Shown here: piece after piece, positions 12,386 to 22,742 of the stretch
Position numbering within the stretch: the first letter of the stretch is position 1
Layout of the letters: each line of letters starts with the position of its first letter
Assembly (NCBI RefSeq): GCF_008831285.2
Contig: NC_045143.1
Span: 13,975,151-14,039,150 of the forward strand
Direction of reading: 5' to 3'
DNA from: Nymphaea colorata
Lineage: Eukaryota; Streptophyta; Magnoliopsida; Nymphaeales; Nymphaeaceae
Length of the DNA: 64,000 nucleotides
Program-made: the position numbers and the translations under genes
Notes under the pieces: generated by a model
Told to the model about the DNA's origin: nothing
Seen by the model: only the letters and a program-made list of their open reading frames with translations
Database searches by the model: none

Positions 12386-12400
12386 TGGTATCAAAGACAC
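12386..12400 (+). other. Primer-binding site (initiator tRNA-Met type)
   Basis: CTGGTATCAAAGACA lies two bases after the 5' LTR. The canonical plant site is TGGTATCAGAGC, so this is a slightly mutated match to the tRNA-Met 3' end. Confidence 0.75.
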
Positions 12401-13790
12401 CATGACAGATTCCACGGCTGCCATGGACGACACCGTCCTTTAGCAGCCATTGAAGCCCACCGTGCCTGGATGAAGGAAACTATTATCGAAGTTAATCGCC
12501 ACCTCCAAACGATCGAACGATCGCACACCGACTCCGAGGCACACCTACACAACACCATCCAAGCGGTTGTCACCACCAGCCTCCGTGACGCCTTCCTAAC
12601 CCACCGCAGCACCGGCGGTCCCCTTGCGTCACCTTCACCGCCGCCTCCTCCAGCCATCGGCGATTCTCTTCTCGGGATGCCTGGTGTGGTTCATAGCATA
12701 TCATCAGGCGCAGGACCCCACGTCCAACCTTGAAACGATAGTGTGATGGGAGCCGTTCTGCCTGCACAACAACCGTCTGTCAATGGAGTGTTTGGTGTTT
12801 CATTTGGCACCTTCGGCGCTACTCATGTGGGTGTGGGACCGACCCCAGGTGGTGTTTTCTCCGGCAATATGACTTCGGGGCCCACGGAAGGCAGTCCTTC
12901 CTCGATCCCACCCACTTTTTCGTATGGAGGAGGAGACTTCAACTGATGGAGGCCGATCAAGATGGACTTCCCTCGCTTCAATGGTGATCACCAGCCTGGT
13001 TAGATCTTTAAGGTCGAATAGTTGTTTGAGTGCCAAGGAATTCTGAAAACAATGAAGGTTAGCCATGCTACCAGGGATTTTGAAGGACCCGCCATCCAGT
13101 GGTTTCGATGGTTAGTTTAGCAACACGGGCGACCCGACTGGCAGCAACTATTAACAACCATGACGGTCCGGTTTGGACCATCAATCTATGTAGATTACAA
13201 TGTAGAGCTCTCTTTAAGATACAACAAAAAGGAAGTGTGGTGGGGTACCAGGAGCTCTTTGAGGATCTTAGCAACATGGTTCACGGGTGGCCTGTTGAGG
13301 CCCTTATTGGCACATTCATCAGCGGCCTTAAGAAGAAATTGCGGATTGAGGTCCAAGCAATATGACCCACCACCCTACAAGTGTGTTTTGCTGCAACATG
13401 CATGGTCGAGGAGAAGCTCCATCGTTTCCTGAGTTTAAATCGCCTGCCTAACACGGCTCGTGCCCTCCAACCACCTACCACCCTCACGATCGACCAACAC
13501 AACCCGATGAGTAAGCCACCTCTTGGCAAGGGCCCTGCACGGCCTTTTGTGTGATGACTCAGGCCTGACCAGATTCGGGAGAAGCGACGCCAAGGGATAT
13601 GTTTCCACTACGATCAGTCATGGACCGCAGGGCATTCATGCAAACACCTCCATATGTACTTGGTATAGGAAGAGGAAGAGCCATGCAAAGGAGACCCCAC
13701 TGAAACCCTCAGGAGTCGTTGGCCTTACAAATGACAGTGGGCTGTCCACCCGAAATCTCTTTGCACACGTTAGCCGCTAACAAGGTACCA
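12401..13790 (+). pseudogene. Gypsy gag
   Basis: This encoded the structural nucleocapsid polyprotein. Conserved Retrotrans_gag pieces are readable in alternating frames: MDFPRFNGDHQPG near 12962, RDFEGPAIQWFRW near 13077-13115, RFGPSIYVDY (13160 frame), VHGWPVEALIGTFISGLKKK (13280-13340), and VEEKLHRFLSLNRLP near 13400. The zinc knuckle near 13600-13650 reads CFHYDQSWTAGHSCK. The second Cys of the CX2C pair is replaced by Tyr, so it could not hold zinc. Many stops and frameshifts are present. Confidence 0.8.
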
Positions 13791-14128
13791 CAGTTGATGC
13801 AAGACAAAGGGCAGGTAAGGGGCCGAACAGTGAGTGTGCTGGTTGATACAGGCTCTACTCACAGATTTATGAGAAATCTGCAAGGGCATTGGGTTGCAAG
13901 ATCGATGCACACCATATGTTTGACCTGGTAGTAGGAGATAGCAGCACCCTAAAGTGTAAAGGTCACTGCAATGAAGAAAAACTAGAAATTCAAGGTCATT
14001 GTTTTTCGGTGCAGCTATATACATTGTCCATGGCAGACGCCGATCTTGTGTTGGGCATGCATTGGTTACGAGGACTCGCCGAAGTGGTGTGGGATTTTAT
14101 GGGTATGTGAATGCATTTTATCCAAAGT
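13791..14128 (+). pseudogene. Gypsy aspartic protease
   Basis: The active-site motif VLVDTGSTHRFM is intact at about 13836-13872 (DTG codons 13845-13853). After a frameshift, LYTLSMADADLVLGMHWL and LAEVVWDF follow, the usual end of the gypsy protease and start of the linker to RT. The reading is cut at 14128 by the solo LTR and resumes at 17275. Confidence 0.82.
14124..14128. repeat. Solo-LTR target-site duplication AAAGT, left copy
   Basis: AAAGT here versus AAAGC at 17275-17279, a 4/5 match. The gypsy linker frame continues correctly across the pair. Confidence 0.75.
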
Positions 14129-17100
14129 TGTAACGCTCATTTTTGTTTTAGATGGAGCTAGAGTGGGTCCAGACCCGGACCTGAGCTCCACACACGAACT
14201 GGAGCCCGATGCCTCTTCTCCCTCGTCTTCCTCTTCGAGAATCCCACTACTGCATCATAAGGAAGAAAATTGGAGGTGGGAGGAAAAACCGACGACGGAG
14301 GGCGTGGCAACGGCAACGCTTGGGCCAGCGGAGGAAGGACGGCGGCGGTGACAGCATTGCATAGGTAAGCCGTCGGTCCCAATCACTGTCTCTCCCTCCT
14401 CCTTCTTCTTCTTCTTCTTCTTCTCCCTCTCCCTTCACCGCACCTTCCCCTCTCTCTCTGCTTGACTCTCTCTACTAGTGCCCTCCCTCTGCCCACACTG
14501 CTCGACCTCCTTCTCTGTCTATGCTCCTCACTCCCTCTCCCCATTTTTTGTTCTTTTCCCTTCACTCGAGCCTACTCCCCCTTCTCCTGTGCATTTTCTC
14601 TCTCTTCTTTCCTCTCGCCCTCTTGTCTATCTCTCCACTTTGTTCGAACTCTCTATGCCCGTTCCCCCTCTCTGCCTACAGCCTCACCCTACTGTGCAAC
14701 CCTCTCCCATCTCTCTCTATCCGCTTCCTCTCCCTAACCGTGTGAGTCTCCTTCAACCGAACCTTGTCTCTCAGCTGAGCCTCTCTTTTCACCTTATCGA
14801 CTACCTCCTTCTCACGGCAGACCTCTCTTTTCATCTCCCTTTCATTGATGCTCATCGTACTTATTGTCGTTTGATTGGATTTCAGCTAGGGAAGTCTGTC
14901 TTCTCCCACTTACCAGCAATTAGGCTGTGTTGTTGTTGTCAGCAGCAAGCAATCATGGGCATTGGCGATTGATCGAACACTTGAGGTGGCTGTCGGGAGC
15001 ATTGCAGCAGTTTGGACATTAAGACTGGGGTGAGTGAGGCCTAATCGAGCTTAAATTGTTTAATATTTTATGCTAGCGCACGTATAATTAATGATTGAGC
15101 ATGCTAGACTTAAGATTTGATGCTAGCGATGTTACTATTTTGGGAAAAGTTTAGGGCTATTTTGAGAATGACGAGAATCCACGTGTATATCTATCGCTTT
15201 AGCATGATGTATTGATTTTCAAAGCTATTTGGAAACATTGTAGAGATTTGATATGGTTGAGAAGATTTAGAATCGTTTTAGTGAGCATGTGGTGCTATTG
15301 TCAATGGGTGTATTGTGTTGTTGGTTGGGAAAGAGCATATAAGTTGGGTGTAATTATTGTGAAGATGCTTCAACTAAAGAAAGCAAGTGAGAAATGTGTT
15401 AGTGATATATTGATCAAAGCTTTGAGTTTAGATGTTTGGTGACAACTTCAAGGAGTTGGGAAATGGCCTATTGGAGGGTTTCATGGGTCGACACTACCTG
15501 TCGACACCCTCTTGAAGCGATGACATGCCTCAATGATTATGTCTCATATTTGTATAAATTATAAAACGAAGCGAGTAGGGAACTTATTGCTTGATTGTGT
15601 TTGCAGGTACACTGGGCACGTCCAGTAGACATGAAGCAACAAGATGTGAAGCTCAAGGCATTTTAGGTGTTTTGTAGACGCGTGACAGGCATGACGGCAT
15701 TCCAGGCAAATCTCTGTCTGGGGCCAACTTTTGAATGTGTGCTTTCAAGATCGTTGGATCCTGTGATTGTAATGTGATTGAATGGTTGTGATGTGATTGA
15801 ATGATTGTGTAGATGAGAATTGAATGTTTATGTGGTAAATTTTGTTTTGAAAATTACTATGCAATTGCATGTGCATGCTAGAATTGATAACTACTTAAGA
15901 TGGATGAGGTGGGGTATCGAGTCGAATATCTCCTCGACCCCGATTGTGCATTAGAAAGCATCCTATAATGATAACTGCATAGGACAACTACGAGCCAATC
16001 ACGAATCGAGACTAATCTCTATGGTTTGGCTAAATTTTGAAAGATGTGATTGATGTATTTGATTAATGTGAATGTTGTGGTATGTTGCATATGCATTGTC
16101 GTGGGAAATAATGAAATTGAAGGGTAGTTATACCTGTAATGTTATGACGACTAGCTAAGAATGTTAATGATATGTGTAGCCCTCGTGTGAAGGCATTTGG
16201 AGGTATGAGTGCACTCGTGGAGTGAACAAACCTCATGGGCTAGCCGGTCATTTTGTGAATGTGTTTCCATAATGATAAGTAAGAAAGAATAAGAGATGAG
16301 AGGCCAGTGGGTTGTGGCAAAGTGTTTGGGAGTTGTCCTGTCTTCGCCACTGGTTTCGCTTGTTCGGAGTGCAGGCGATGCAAGGCCCCAGGGTACCGTT
16401 GTGTGATGTGCTTGGAGCGTTGGGCTCTCCCGTTCCCAAACTGGGTGTCCTAGAGAAGTCTGAGTATCTCTCCTTGGAATTGACACATCCATGGACAAGT
16501 GCTCTTTCGCTGCAGCGTGAATGGATCCATATTATTTCGGGCCACCACAGGGGGGTTGTCTCTTGATTGTACGTCGCGCGTGGTGTGCACGTGTCTGTGT
16601 TTGCATCCACAGGAGCTATCAATTTACTAAAGCTAATTTAAATGAAAAGAAGGTGAACATGAATGATATGTATGTGAATGAAGTGAATATGCATGAAGTG
16701 AATGTGATTATGAAATATGTTGTTGTGGCCATTGAGTGGCCTTTGCATGTCATGTTGTATGTGAGGGGCTTCCTTGTCAAGTCGTGTGACTGCATGCCCT
16801 ATCACGACATGTTAGTTATTTGCTTTTATATTTGTTGTATCCCATATTTGAGCCCTTACCTTAGAGGGTTAGGGATTTATCTGGCTTGTTGTCATACTGC
16901 GAAGGCTAAGCATTCAGTTGTTTTTCTTTTTCAGGTTTTGGCGGACTTGGGACAACAGGTTGATCAAATGGCTCTATCACATCATAGTGGGGAGGTTTTG
17001 GGTTTATTGTAGTGTCGGCGCGTCTTGTTTGGGTCATATTGAGGTCTTGTTTTTGTTAGACATCAATGCTGTGATTTGGGGCATTTTTTTTCATATGTAT

Positions 17101-17274
17101 TATGAGAAGAATGACGTGATTTTTGTATGAACTGAAAATTGTTATATAAATGAAAGTTGCCCCATTGTCTTTGACTACATAGGTCATCTCTTTTGAAGTG
17201 TTGTGTCGTCACACCTCAATGTTTTAGGTTTTAACAAAAAAAAATTTTGGGTGTCAAAGTGTTGGGATGTGACA
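14129..17274. mobile_element. 3.1-kb solo LTR inserted in the gypsy element
   Basis: The segment begins TGTAACGCTC and ends GGGATGTGACA, a TG...CA pair typical of large plant gypsy LTRs of the Del/Tekay kind. It is flanked by a near-perfect 5-bp duplication, and the host protease-RT linker frame is restored outside it. Inside there is no pol homology. A long pyrimidine-rich tract lies at about 14390-14760, followed by low-complexity AT-rich text. Open frames in the pyrimidine tract are compositional artefacts. The internal region was presumably lost by LTR-LTR recombination. Family assignment is inferred, and strand is not assigned because no internal region remains. Confidence 0.78.
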
Positions 17275-18435
17275 AAAGCGACGGCCGTCGACTTAAGCTA
17301 GCAGCCAACACACGAACGGCGGCTACAAAAGGAATTAACTTCAAGATGTTGAGAGGCACAGCTGCGAGTTTGGTGCTCCTCATGAATCAGCCGGAACCAG
17401 CAAAGAGTTCGAATGCCACACCAACCATAGATGGAGGACATCCATCCTCACTTCTTAACGAATTCTCTCATGTGTTTGCAGTTCCTAGAGGGTTACCACC
17501 CCCACAATCTTGCAACCATAGGATTGATCTTCAGGTTGTGGCAGTCGCCATCAAACAACAGCCCTATCGGTACAACCCCTTTCAACGGGAGGTACTCACA
17601 CAGCTCGTACAAGAAATGCTAGCGTAGGGTGTCATTCAACATAGTTGGAGCCATTTTGCATCACCAGCCCTATTAGTGCGAAAGAAAGATGGCAGTTGGT
17701 GGTTTTGCGTGGATTATCGAGCCCTAAATGCCATCACTATTAAGGATTGGTACCCTATCCTTATGGTGGAGGATCTTCTTGATGAGTGACAAGGAGCGTC
17801 GTTCTTCTCCAAGATTGACCTTCGCGCGGCTACCATCAAATCAGAGTTCTGGAGGCAGATGTTCCCAAGACCACTTTCCTCACACCCGACAGCCATTATG
17901 AGTTCCGTGTGATGCCGTTTGGGCTCACCAATGCGCCGGTCATGTTTCAGTCTCTCATGAATGACGTGTTCCGATCGTATCTGCACAGTTCGTCCTTGTC
18001 TTTTTTTATGACATTTTGGTGTTTTGTGTACATGAGGACGCACATTTCAAGCATCTGCACACTGTCTTGTCTCTCTTGAGGCAACACGTATTCTATTTCT
18101 CATTATCCAAATGTACCTTTGGCAAGTCTCACGTCACGTACTTGGGCCATGTTATAAGTCGCAGTAGTGTTCGAATGGAGGCAGATAAGGTGCTAGCGGT
18201 ATGGGAATGACCTCACCTCACATTGTCAAGCAGCTTCATGGTTTTCATGGACTAGTGGGCTACTACAGGTGCTTTGTTCGCAATTTCGACACCATAGCTG
18301 CTCCCTTGACCGAGTTGACAAAGAAAAATGGCTTTCAATAAACTCCTCAAGCAGAAAAGACATTTTATGCCTTAAAACAAGCGGTCACGTCGATGCCAGT
18401 ACTAGCAATGCCCAACTTCGAGATCCCCTTTGAAG
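17275..18435 (+). pseudogene. Gypsy reverse transcriptase, first part of the polymerase region
   Basis: The linker (DGRRLKLAA, GINFKMLRG) leads to the RT N-terminus: LLNEFSHVFAVPRGLPP, HRIDLQ, RYNPFQREVLTQLVQEMLA, then a stop at 17625. Next comes VIQHSWSHFASPALLVRKKD and CVDYRALNAITIKDWYPI. The core is frameshifted several times. At 18001-18021 the catalytic FFDDILV is seen as FFYDILV, so the first of the two metal-binding aspartates is Tyr. LSKCTFGKSHVTYLGHVIS and the thumb (KNGF, FEIPFE) follow before the hAT-like insertion at 18436. Confidence 0.85.
18428..18435. repeat. hAT-like element target-site duplication, left copy
   Basis: CTTTGAAG here and CTTCGAAG at 19141-19148 (7/8 match). An 8-bp duplication is the hAT hallmark. 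The gypsy RNase H frame continues across it. Confidence 0.85.
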
Positions 18436-19140
18436 TAGGGATGGGCATCAGGCCGGGTCAGCCCGATCCGGCCCGTCGGGCCGCTCAGCCTGGTCCGGGC
18501 CCGACATGATAGCCCGAGTCTCGGCCTCAGCCCAGCCCGGCCTGCCCTCCCGACCCTTTCCCCCCACCCTCCTGACCCCCTTTCCCCTTCCCGACCTCGT
18601 TTCCCATCACCCTCCTGTCGCCCTCCCGTTGGGTCCCCACCGATGGCCTGAACAACTACAGGCACAACAACGGCGACGAAGGAGGAGGGGGAGGGAGACG
18701 GAGGAGGAGGGAGAGGGGGAGCGGAGAGGAGGAGGGAGAGGGGGAGCAGAGAGGAAGAGGGAGAGGGGGAGGGAGAGTGGAGAGGGAGAGTGGAGAGGGG
18801 AAGTGGGAGTAGAGAGGGAGAGGGAGAAGGAGAGGGAGAGGGGGAGCGGAGAGCAGAGAGGGAGAGGGAGAGGGAGAGGGGGAGGGGGAGCAGAGAGAAG
18901 AGAGGGAGAGGGGGAGGGGAAGCAGAGAGGGAGAGGGGGAGCGGAGAGGGAGAGGGAGAGGGAGAGGGAGAGGGGGAGCAGAGAGGGAGAGGGGGAGCGG
19001 AGAGGGAGAGGGAGAGAGGGAGCGGAGAGGGAGACAGAGGAGGAGGGACCGGCCCGGCCTATTGGGCCCGGTCCTGCCCGGGCCAGGTTTTTCCCGACCC
19101 GGACCCGGGTCCGACTGGGCCGGCCCGATGCCCACCCCTA
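18436..19140. mobile_element. Non-autonomous hAT-like element with GC-rich ends and a purine core
   Basis: The left terminus TAGGGATGGGCATCAGGCCG and the reverse complement of the right terminus, TAGGGGTGGGCATCGGGCCG, form about 20-bp terminal inverted repeats with two mismatches. They are followed by subterminal GGCCCG/CGGGCC repeats. The flanking 8-bp duplication supports a hAT superfamily element. It has no transposase. The centre (about 18670-19045) is an almost pure G/A strand made of GAGGGAGAGGGGGA-type minisatellite units. Open frames through it (Glu/Arg/Gly-rich) are artefacts. Confidence 0.87.
18670..19045 (+). repeat. Polypurine (GA-rich) minisatellite
   Basis: Roughly 370 bases with very few pyrimidines on the plus strand, built from variants of GAGGGAGAGGGGGAGCGGA and shorter GGGAGA units. 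It lies wholly inside the hAT-like element. Confidence 0.9.
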
Positions 19141-19148
19141 CTTCGAAG

Positions 19149-19520
19149 TGGAAGCCAATGCCTCCGACATAGGCGTCGGGGCGGTTTTGAGTCAGAATCA
19201 GCACCCACTTGCATTCTCAATCGCGCAATGGGTTCGAACTTCTATAGTAAGTCAGCTTATGTTTTCGAACTGATTGCTATTGTTTTAGCAGTGCTGCGTT
19301 GGAGACACTACCTATTGGGCCAACATTTTGTAGTACTTACAATCACCATAGTCTTTGCTACTGCCTGCAACAGTCAACTTTGCTCCTTGAGGTGCAGAAG
19401 TGGGTATTAAAACTTAGTGGCTTTGATTTTGAGATCAAACATCGAAAAGGGAGAGATAACCTAGCGGTAGACGGGCTCTCCAGGCACGGGGCATGGGAAT
19501 CCTCCAGTCACTTCTTTGTC
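19149..19520 (+). pseudogene. Gypsy RNase H, after the hAT-like insertion
   Basis: The frame resumes with EANASDIGVGAVLSQNQHPL, the catalytic-Asp region of RT-associated RNase H. After a frameshift come SKSAYVFELIAIVLAVLRWR and HYLLGQHFVVLT. Another frame gives KWVLKLSGFDFEIKHRKGRD and NLAVDGLSRHG, the canonical end of gypsy RNase H. It is broken by several indels. Confidence 0.88.
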
Positions 19521-19589
19521 GCAACTTCTATACAGTGTTAGATTTGGGATCAAATAGCTTAGGCACAGAACACAACAGTCTCGGTTCAA

Positions 19590-20950
19590 CGTATTCGCAC
19601 CACAGTGAGAGAGGATCCTACACGCTATGGCTACGAATGGAGTCCTCCTTACTTATACTTTCGGGATCACATTTATATACCCACAGACACAGATTTGCTA
19701 TGCATCTTGATCACGCATTTCCATGACTCTAAAGATTCTAGTCACGGGAGAGTGGAGGGGACATATCACCTGCGAACTGCATTCTTTTGGCCAAGTATGA
19801 AACAACATATTCACGATTATATCAAGGGGTGCGATACTTGTGAGTGTAATAAGTATGAAAACACATAAACCAGTTGGATTGCGGCAACCATTACCCATCC
19901 CCAAACAAATTTGGGAAGATATGTCGATGGACTTCATTGAAGGACTACCCCAGTCCTGCAGCAAGTCGGCAATTTTAGTGGTGGTTGATCGACTGTCCAA
20001 ATATGCACATGCCGTTGCTCCGAGTGACCCTTTCTCAGCCAAGATTGTCACCCAGGCCTTCCAAGAACATGTGGGGAAGCTCCATGGTATGCCTCAATCC
20101 ATTAGCAGTGACCGGGACTCCATGTTCCTCAGTGGAGAGAGTACTTCCACTTGTAAGGCACTAATCTAAAGATGAGTATAGTCTACCACCCGCAAATGGA
20201 TGGCCAAACAGAGGTAGTAAATGGCTGTGTAGAAACCTACCTTCGATGCTTCGCAGGACAACGGCCCTAGGATTGGGCAACCTATTTATCCTGGGTGGAA
20301 TTGGCATACAACACTGGCTGATGCACATCTACAAACATTACCCCTTTTGAGGTCGTGTATAGACATCCACCACCTACAGTTCACCGTTATTTGCCAGGCA
20401 CTGCACGCGATGACACGGTTGACACCCAGTTGCACTGTTGAGATGTTATTCTGAAGGACCTCAAGGAACATCTTGCAACTGCTAGAAATCGCATGGTCTT
20501 ACAATACAATCACCACCATAGAGATGTAACCTTTCAAGGGGGTGATTGGGTATTCTTGAAGAGACCACCACTGCATACTGTGCTATTAAAGGGGGCTGGA
20601 CAGCAAAAGCTACTCTCTCGTTACATGGAGCCCTACAAAATCAGCCACTGAATAGGTAACCTCGCTTACAAGCTCCTCCTTCCCACCGACAGTTCAATAC
20701 ATCTAGTATTCCATGTCTCCAAATTGAGGTCTTGCAACACGGTACCCACTGGCGAAGATATCCAGTGTACGCCCATCTTGGAGGAACCGCCCGCTCTTTC
20801 ACCTCTGTGACACATCAGCATAAGGAAAGTTAGGGTCGATGGCAAGTGGCGTCAACAATGGTTGATTGAATGGTTGTCCAATGAAGAGGCACTAACAACA
20901 TGGGAAGATAGCGAAGACATTACGTCTCATTTCCCTTCATTCACACCTTG
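19590..20950 (+). pseudogene. Gypsy integrase and chromodomain-like C-terminus
   Basis: The H2C2 zinc-binding start is readable (HFHDSKDSSHGRVEGTYHL, then CDTCECNKY), followed by the core DDE region: MSMDFIEGLPQS, VVVDRLSKYAHAV, FQEHVGKLHGMPQSISSDRD, and near 20180-20250 [20 protein letters not shown] with the catalytic Glu. The C-terminal part holds GDWVFLKRPP, YKISH, HLVFHVSKLRSC, and finally IEWLSNEEALTTWED, a chromodomain-like end. Stops and frameshifts occur at about 19868, 20169 and 20430 and also in the C-terminal part. Confidence 0.87.
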
Positions 20951-20970
20951 AGGACAAGGTGTTTTCCGAA

Positions 20971-20981
20971 TGGGGGAGTAA
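20971..20981 (+). other. Gypsy polypurine tract
   Basis: TGGGGGAGTAA immediately before the 3' LTR. It primes plus-strand DNA synthesis in LTR retrotransposons. Confidence 0.85.
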
Positions 20982-21232
20982 TGTTATGCTCTGTTTTAGT
21001 CTTTATTGAGCATTGCTTTCATTATGTTTGAGTTATTAAAGTTTAGTACATTCTATTATTTTGGATCGGGACCTTAGGAGGACCCACCTTGCTTTAGCTT
21101 GTAAGTTCTTATTTGGGCGTGGTTAGCCCTAATGTCATTATATTGGATTGTTCTCTCTTCTAATTTTTCTCTCTCCCTCTCGTCTCCCTCTCCTTCTTGC
21201 TGCCAATTCCTTGATAGCCCTAGAGGCTATCA
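20982..21232 (+). repeat. Gypsy 3' LTR
   Basis: 251 bp, TGTTATGC...GGCTATCA, collinear with the 5' LTR but lacking a short segment. It is followed by the GATTG duplication at 21233-21237. Confidence 0.93.
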
Positions 21233-22520
21233 GATTGGCAATGGTGCTATGGCCAACTTTTGGACGGATTATTGGGGACCAAAGCATCTAATTGATAAGA
21301 TCCCAATATCCCATCGCCATCTGGTACAAAACACATTCGGATGCATGGTAACAGAAATCATGGAGGAGAATGAGGAGTACATCAGTGAGTTCCCCACCAT
21401 CTTAAATATTCCTTTTATTTGTCCTTGTCTTGAGGTTGAGCAGCCTGATGCACTAGTGTGGAGAAATGCAGAGCAAGGGGAATTCACTCGGTATGATTTT
21501 TGGCAAAGGATTCAGAAAAAAGGCTCCAAGAACAATGAGAATACACTCGTTTGGAAAGGAAGAGGTCTTCCAAGTGCTACCTGGACTACTTATCTAGGTA
21601 CTTTAGGTCGTCTACCTACTGATGAGTTTGTGCAAAAGCGAGGTCGATCCCTTGCCTCTAGGTGCCTAGTGTGCAAGTAGGATATTGAAGACATCAACCA
21701 TCTTTTTTTCAATTGTAAAGGAGCTCAGTTTATATGGACATACATTTTTCGAAAATTTAGGAGGGCTAAGCAGTGGCACAGGAGTCCCCCAAACCTGATG
21801 CAAGGACTTATTTGGTGGCATAAGAATGACTTCAAAGATAAACTGCTTGATAAATGCTGGAAAGGCAGCTTCCATATGGCAATTTGGTTCATTTGGAAGA
21901 CTTGTAATCACATCAAGCATAAGGGTGATATACCAATTGGCAACTTGGCAAAACGGCTTTGGGCACACTGCAGTGAATACTGGTGGAACTTTCAATGGAA
22001 AGGAATCTAGCTGATTAAAATTCGTAACTGGCTCTGCTTTGGGATTCTATGGAGCAATGGAGTTAGATATGCTGATAGATGGGTAGAAATCAGCATTAGT
22101 TAAAGGAATAAGGTTGGCAGGAGAGGAGTGGCTGGTCTCATTAGAGACGCCTCAGGTTGGTTCCATTTTGGTGTGGCCTACTGGTTTGAGAATCATATTG
22201 GATGGTGGGAGACAGAAATTCTAATGGAATGCATTATGCGCTTGGTGAACATTGAGGATAGCTCATGGCACATTTACCTTCTGGCCATTGATGGAGATTG
22301 GAAACAACACCAATGCAGCAACATTGAACGTGGCACAGAAATCGTGAACAATGTTTTCATGAGCAATAGCTTTCTGAATAGGCTTACTATTTGCAAGAAA
22401 TGGCCTCTTGCTGAAGCTACTAACCTTTCATCAATTAATCTGGCCAATGCATTGTATAGGAAATGGATTCACCACGGCAACATGTGGGATCCATTAACAG
22501 GTTGTAATACTGCGAGTTAA
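21233..22520 (+). pseudogene. LINE ORF2, second part: zf-RVT and RNase H regions
   Basis: This continues the LINE ORF2 cut at 12115. It starts IGNGAMANFWTDYWGPKHL (the K-I-G-N-G-x-x-x-x-F-W motif of plant LINEs), then EFTRYDFWQRI, WKGRGLPSATWTTYLGTLGR and the zf-RVT finger SRCLVCK, stop, DIEDINHLFFNCKGAQFIW. A degenerate RNase H-like tail follows (VAGLIRDASGWFHFGVAYWF, then WWETEILMECIMRL), ending near 22520. The stop at 21678-21680 and frameshifts near 22008-22128 inactivate it. Confidence 0.87.
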
Positions 22521-22573
22521 GGTCCTATGCAGACGCATTTTTGTTGTACATATTACTCCATTTTGTTGGAATA

Positions 22574-22611
22574 AAAGGTTGGGGGCCTAACCCCCATGCA
22601 GCCATTGTCCA
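22574..22611 (+). other. LINE 3' end with stem-loop and no poly(A) tail
   Basis: After AATAAAA comes the hairpin TGGGGG-CCTAA-CCCCCA (22580-22596) and about 15 more bases, then the target-site duplication. A tailless L1 end with a stem-loop is consistent with the plant L1 type that uses 3' structure for RNA recognition. That is inference from family knowledge. Confidence 0.55.
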
Positions 22612-22629
22612 TAAACTTTGTGAGTTGCT
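22612..22629. repeat. LINE target-site duplication, right copy
   Basis: Identical 18 bp to 7770-7787. Confidence 0.95.
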
Positions 22630-22742
22630 GAAAAACATAAAAACACTAATACTTTGATAAAGGATGTTTGGTGGAACCTTTGCATGCATTTCCACAATAG
22701 AAATCTCGTACCTAGGCTGAAGGCTTAGACTTATGCGTAGAA
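22630..22742 (-). pseudogene. Copia integrase-RT linker, beyond the LINE (minus strand)
   Basis: Read on the minus strand this gives VRDFYCGNACKG and HPLSKY, the typical copia linker before RT. It leads straight into the 18-bp LINE duplication and on to the RT at 7769 and below. It shows that the copia element at 5244-7769 is the outermost host of the nest. Homology is lost above about 22742, so the gag-protease-integrase part is missing. Confidence 0.7.

Larger units (their letters stand above)
12121..21232 (+). mobile_element. Ty3/gypsy LTR retrotransposon inserted in the LINE
   Basis: This is a complete but decayed element with 5' LTR 12121-12383, primer-binding site, gag, protease, RT, RNase H, integrase, chromodomain-like C-terminus, polypurine tract (20971-20981) and 3' LTR 20982-21232. 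The LTRs start TGTTATGC and end GGCTATCA. The 5-bp duplication is GATTG. Without its two inner insertions (14129-17274 plus 5 bp, and 18436-19140 plus 8 bp) it would be about 5.2 kb. Short LTRs and the C-terminal motif (EALTTWEDSEDI, then the usual LEDKV-type end) suggest a chromovirus of the Reina type. That assignment is inferred. The LTRs have clearly diverged, so the insertion is old. Confidence 0.92.
7788..22611 (+). mobile_element. L1-type LINE, full-length copy split by a gypsy insertion
   Basis: This is a plant L1/Cin4-type non-LTR retrotransposon of about 5.7 kb once the 9.1-kb gypsy insertion (12121-21237, including one 5-bp duplication) is discounted. It is bounded by an exact 18-bp target-site duplication at 7770-7787 and 22612-22629. 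The order is a short leader, ORF1 (DUF4283 type), then ORF2 with endonuclease, reverse transcriptase, zf-RVT and RNase H regions, and a 3' end holding AATAAAA and a GGGGG-CCTAA-CCCCC stem-loop. There is no poly(A) tail at the insertion junction. Multiple frameshifts and stops make it inactive. The insertion interrupts a minus-strand copia element. Confidence 0.92.

Noticed and set aside
14158-14972. Overlapping open frames on both strands near the pyrimidine tract
   Set aside because: They are Ser/Leu/Pro- or Arg/Glu/Gly-rich translations of low-complexity DNA inside the solo LTR.
18506-19410. Long open frames on both strands rich in Glu/Arg/Gly or Pro/Ser/Leu
   Set aside because: They are read-through of the purine minisatellite inside the hAT-like element and have no domain or start context.
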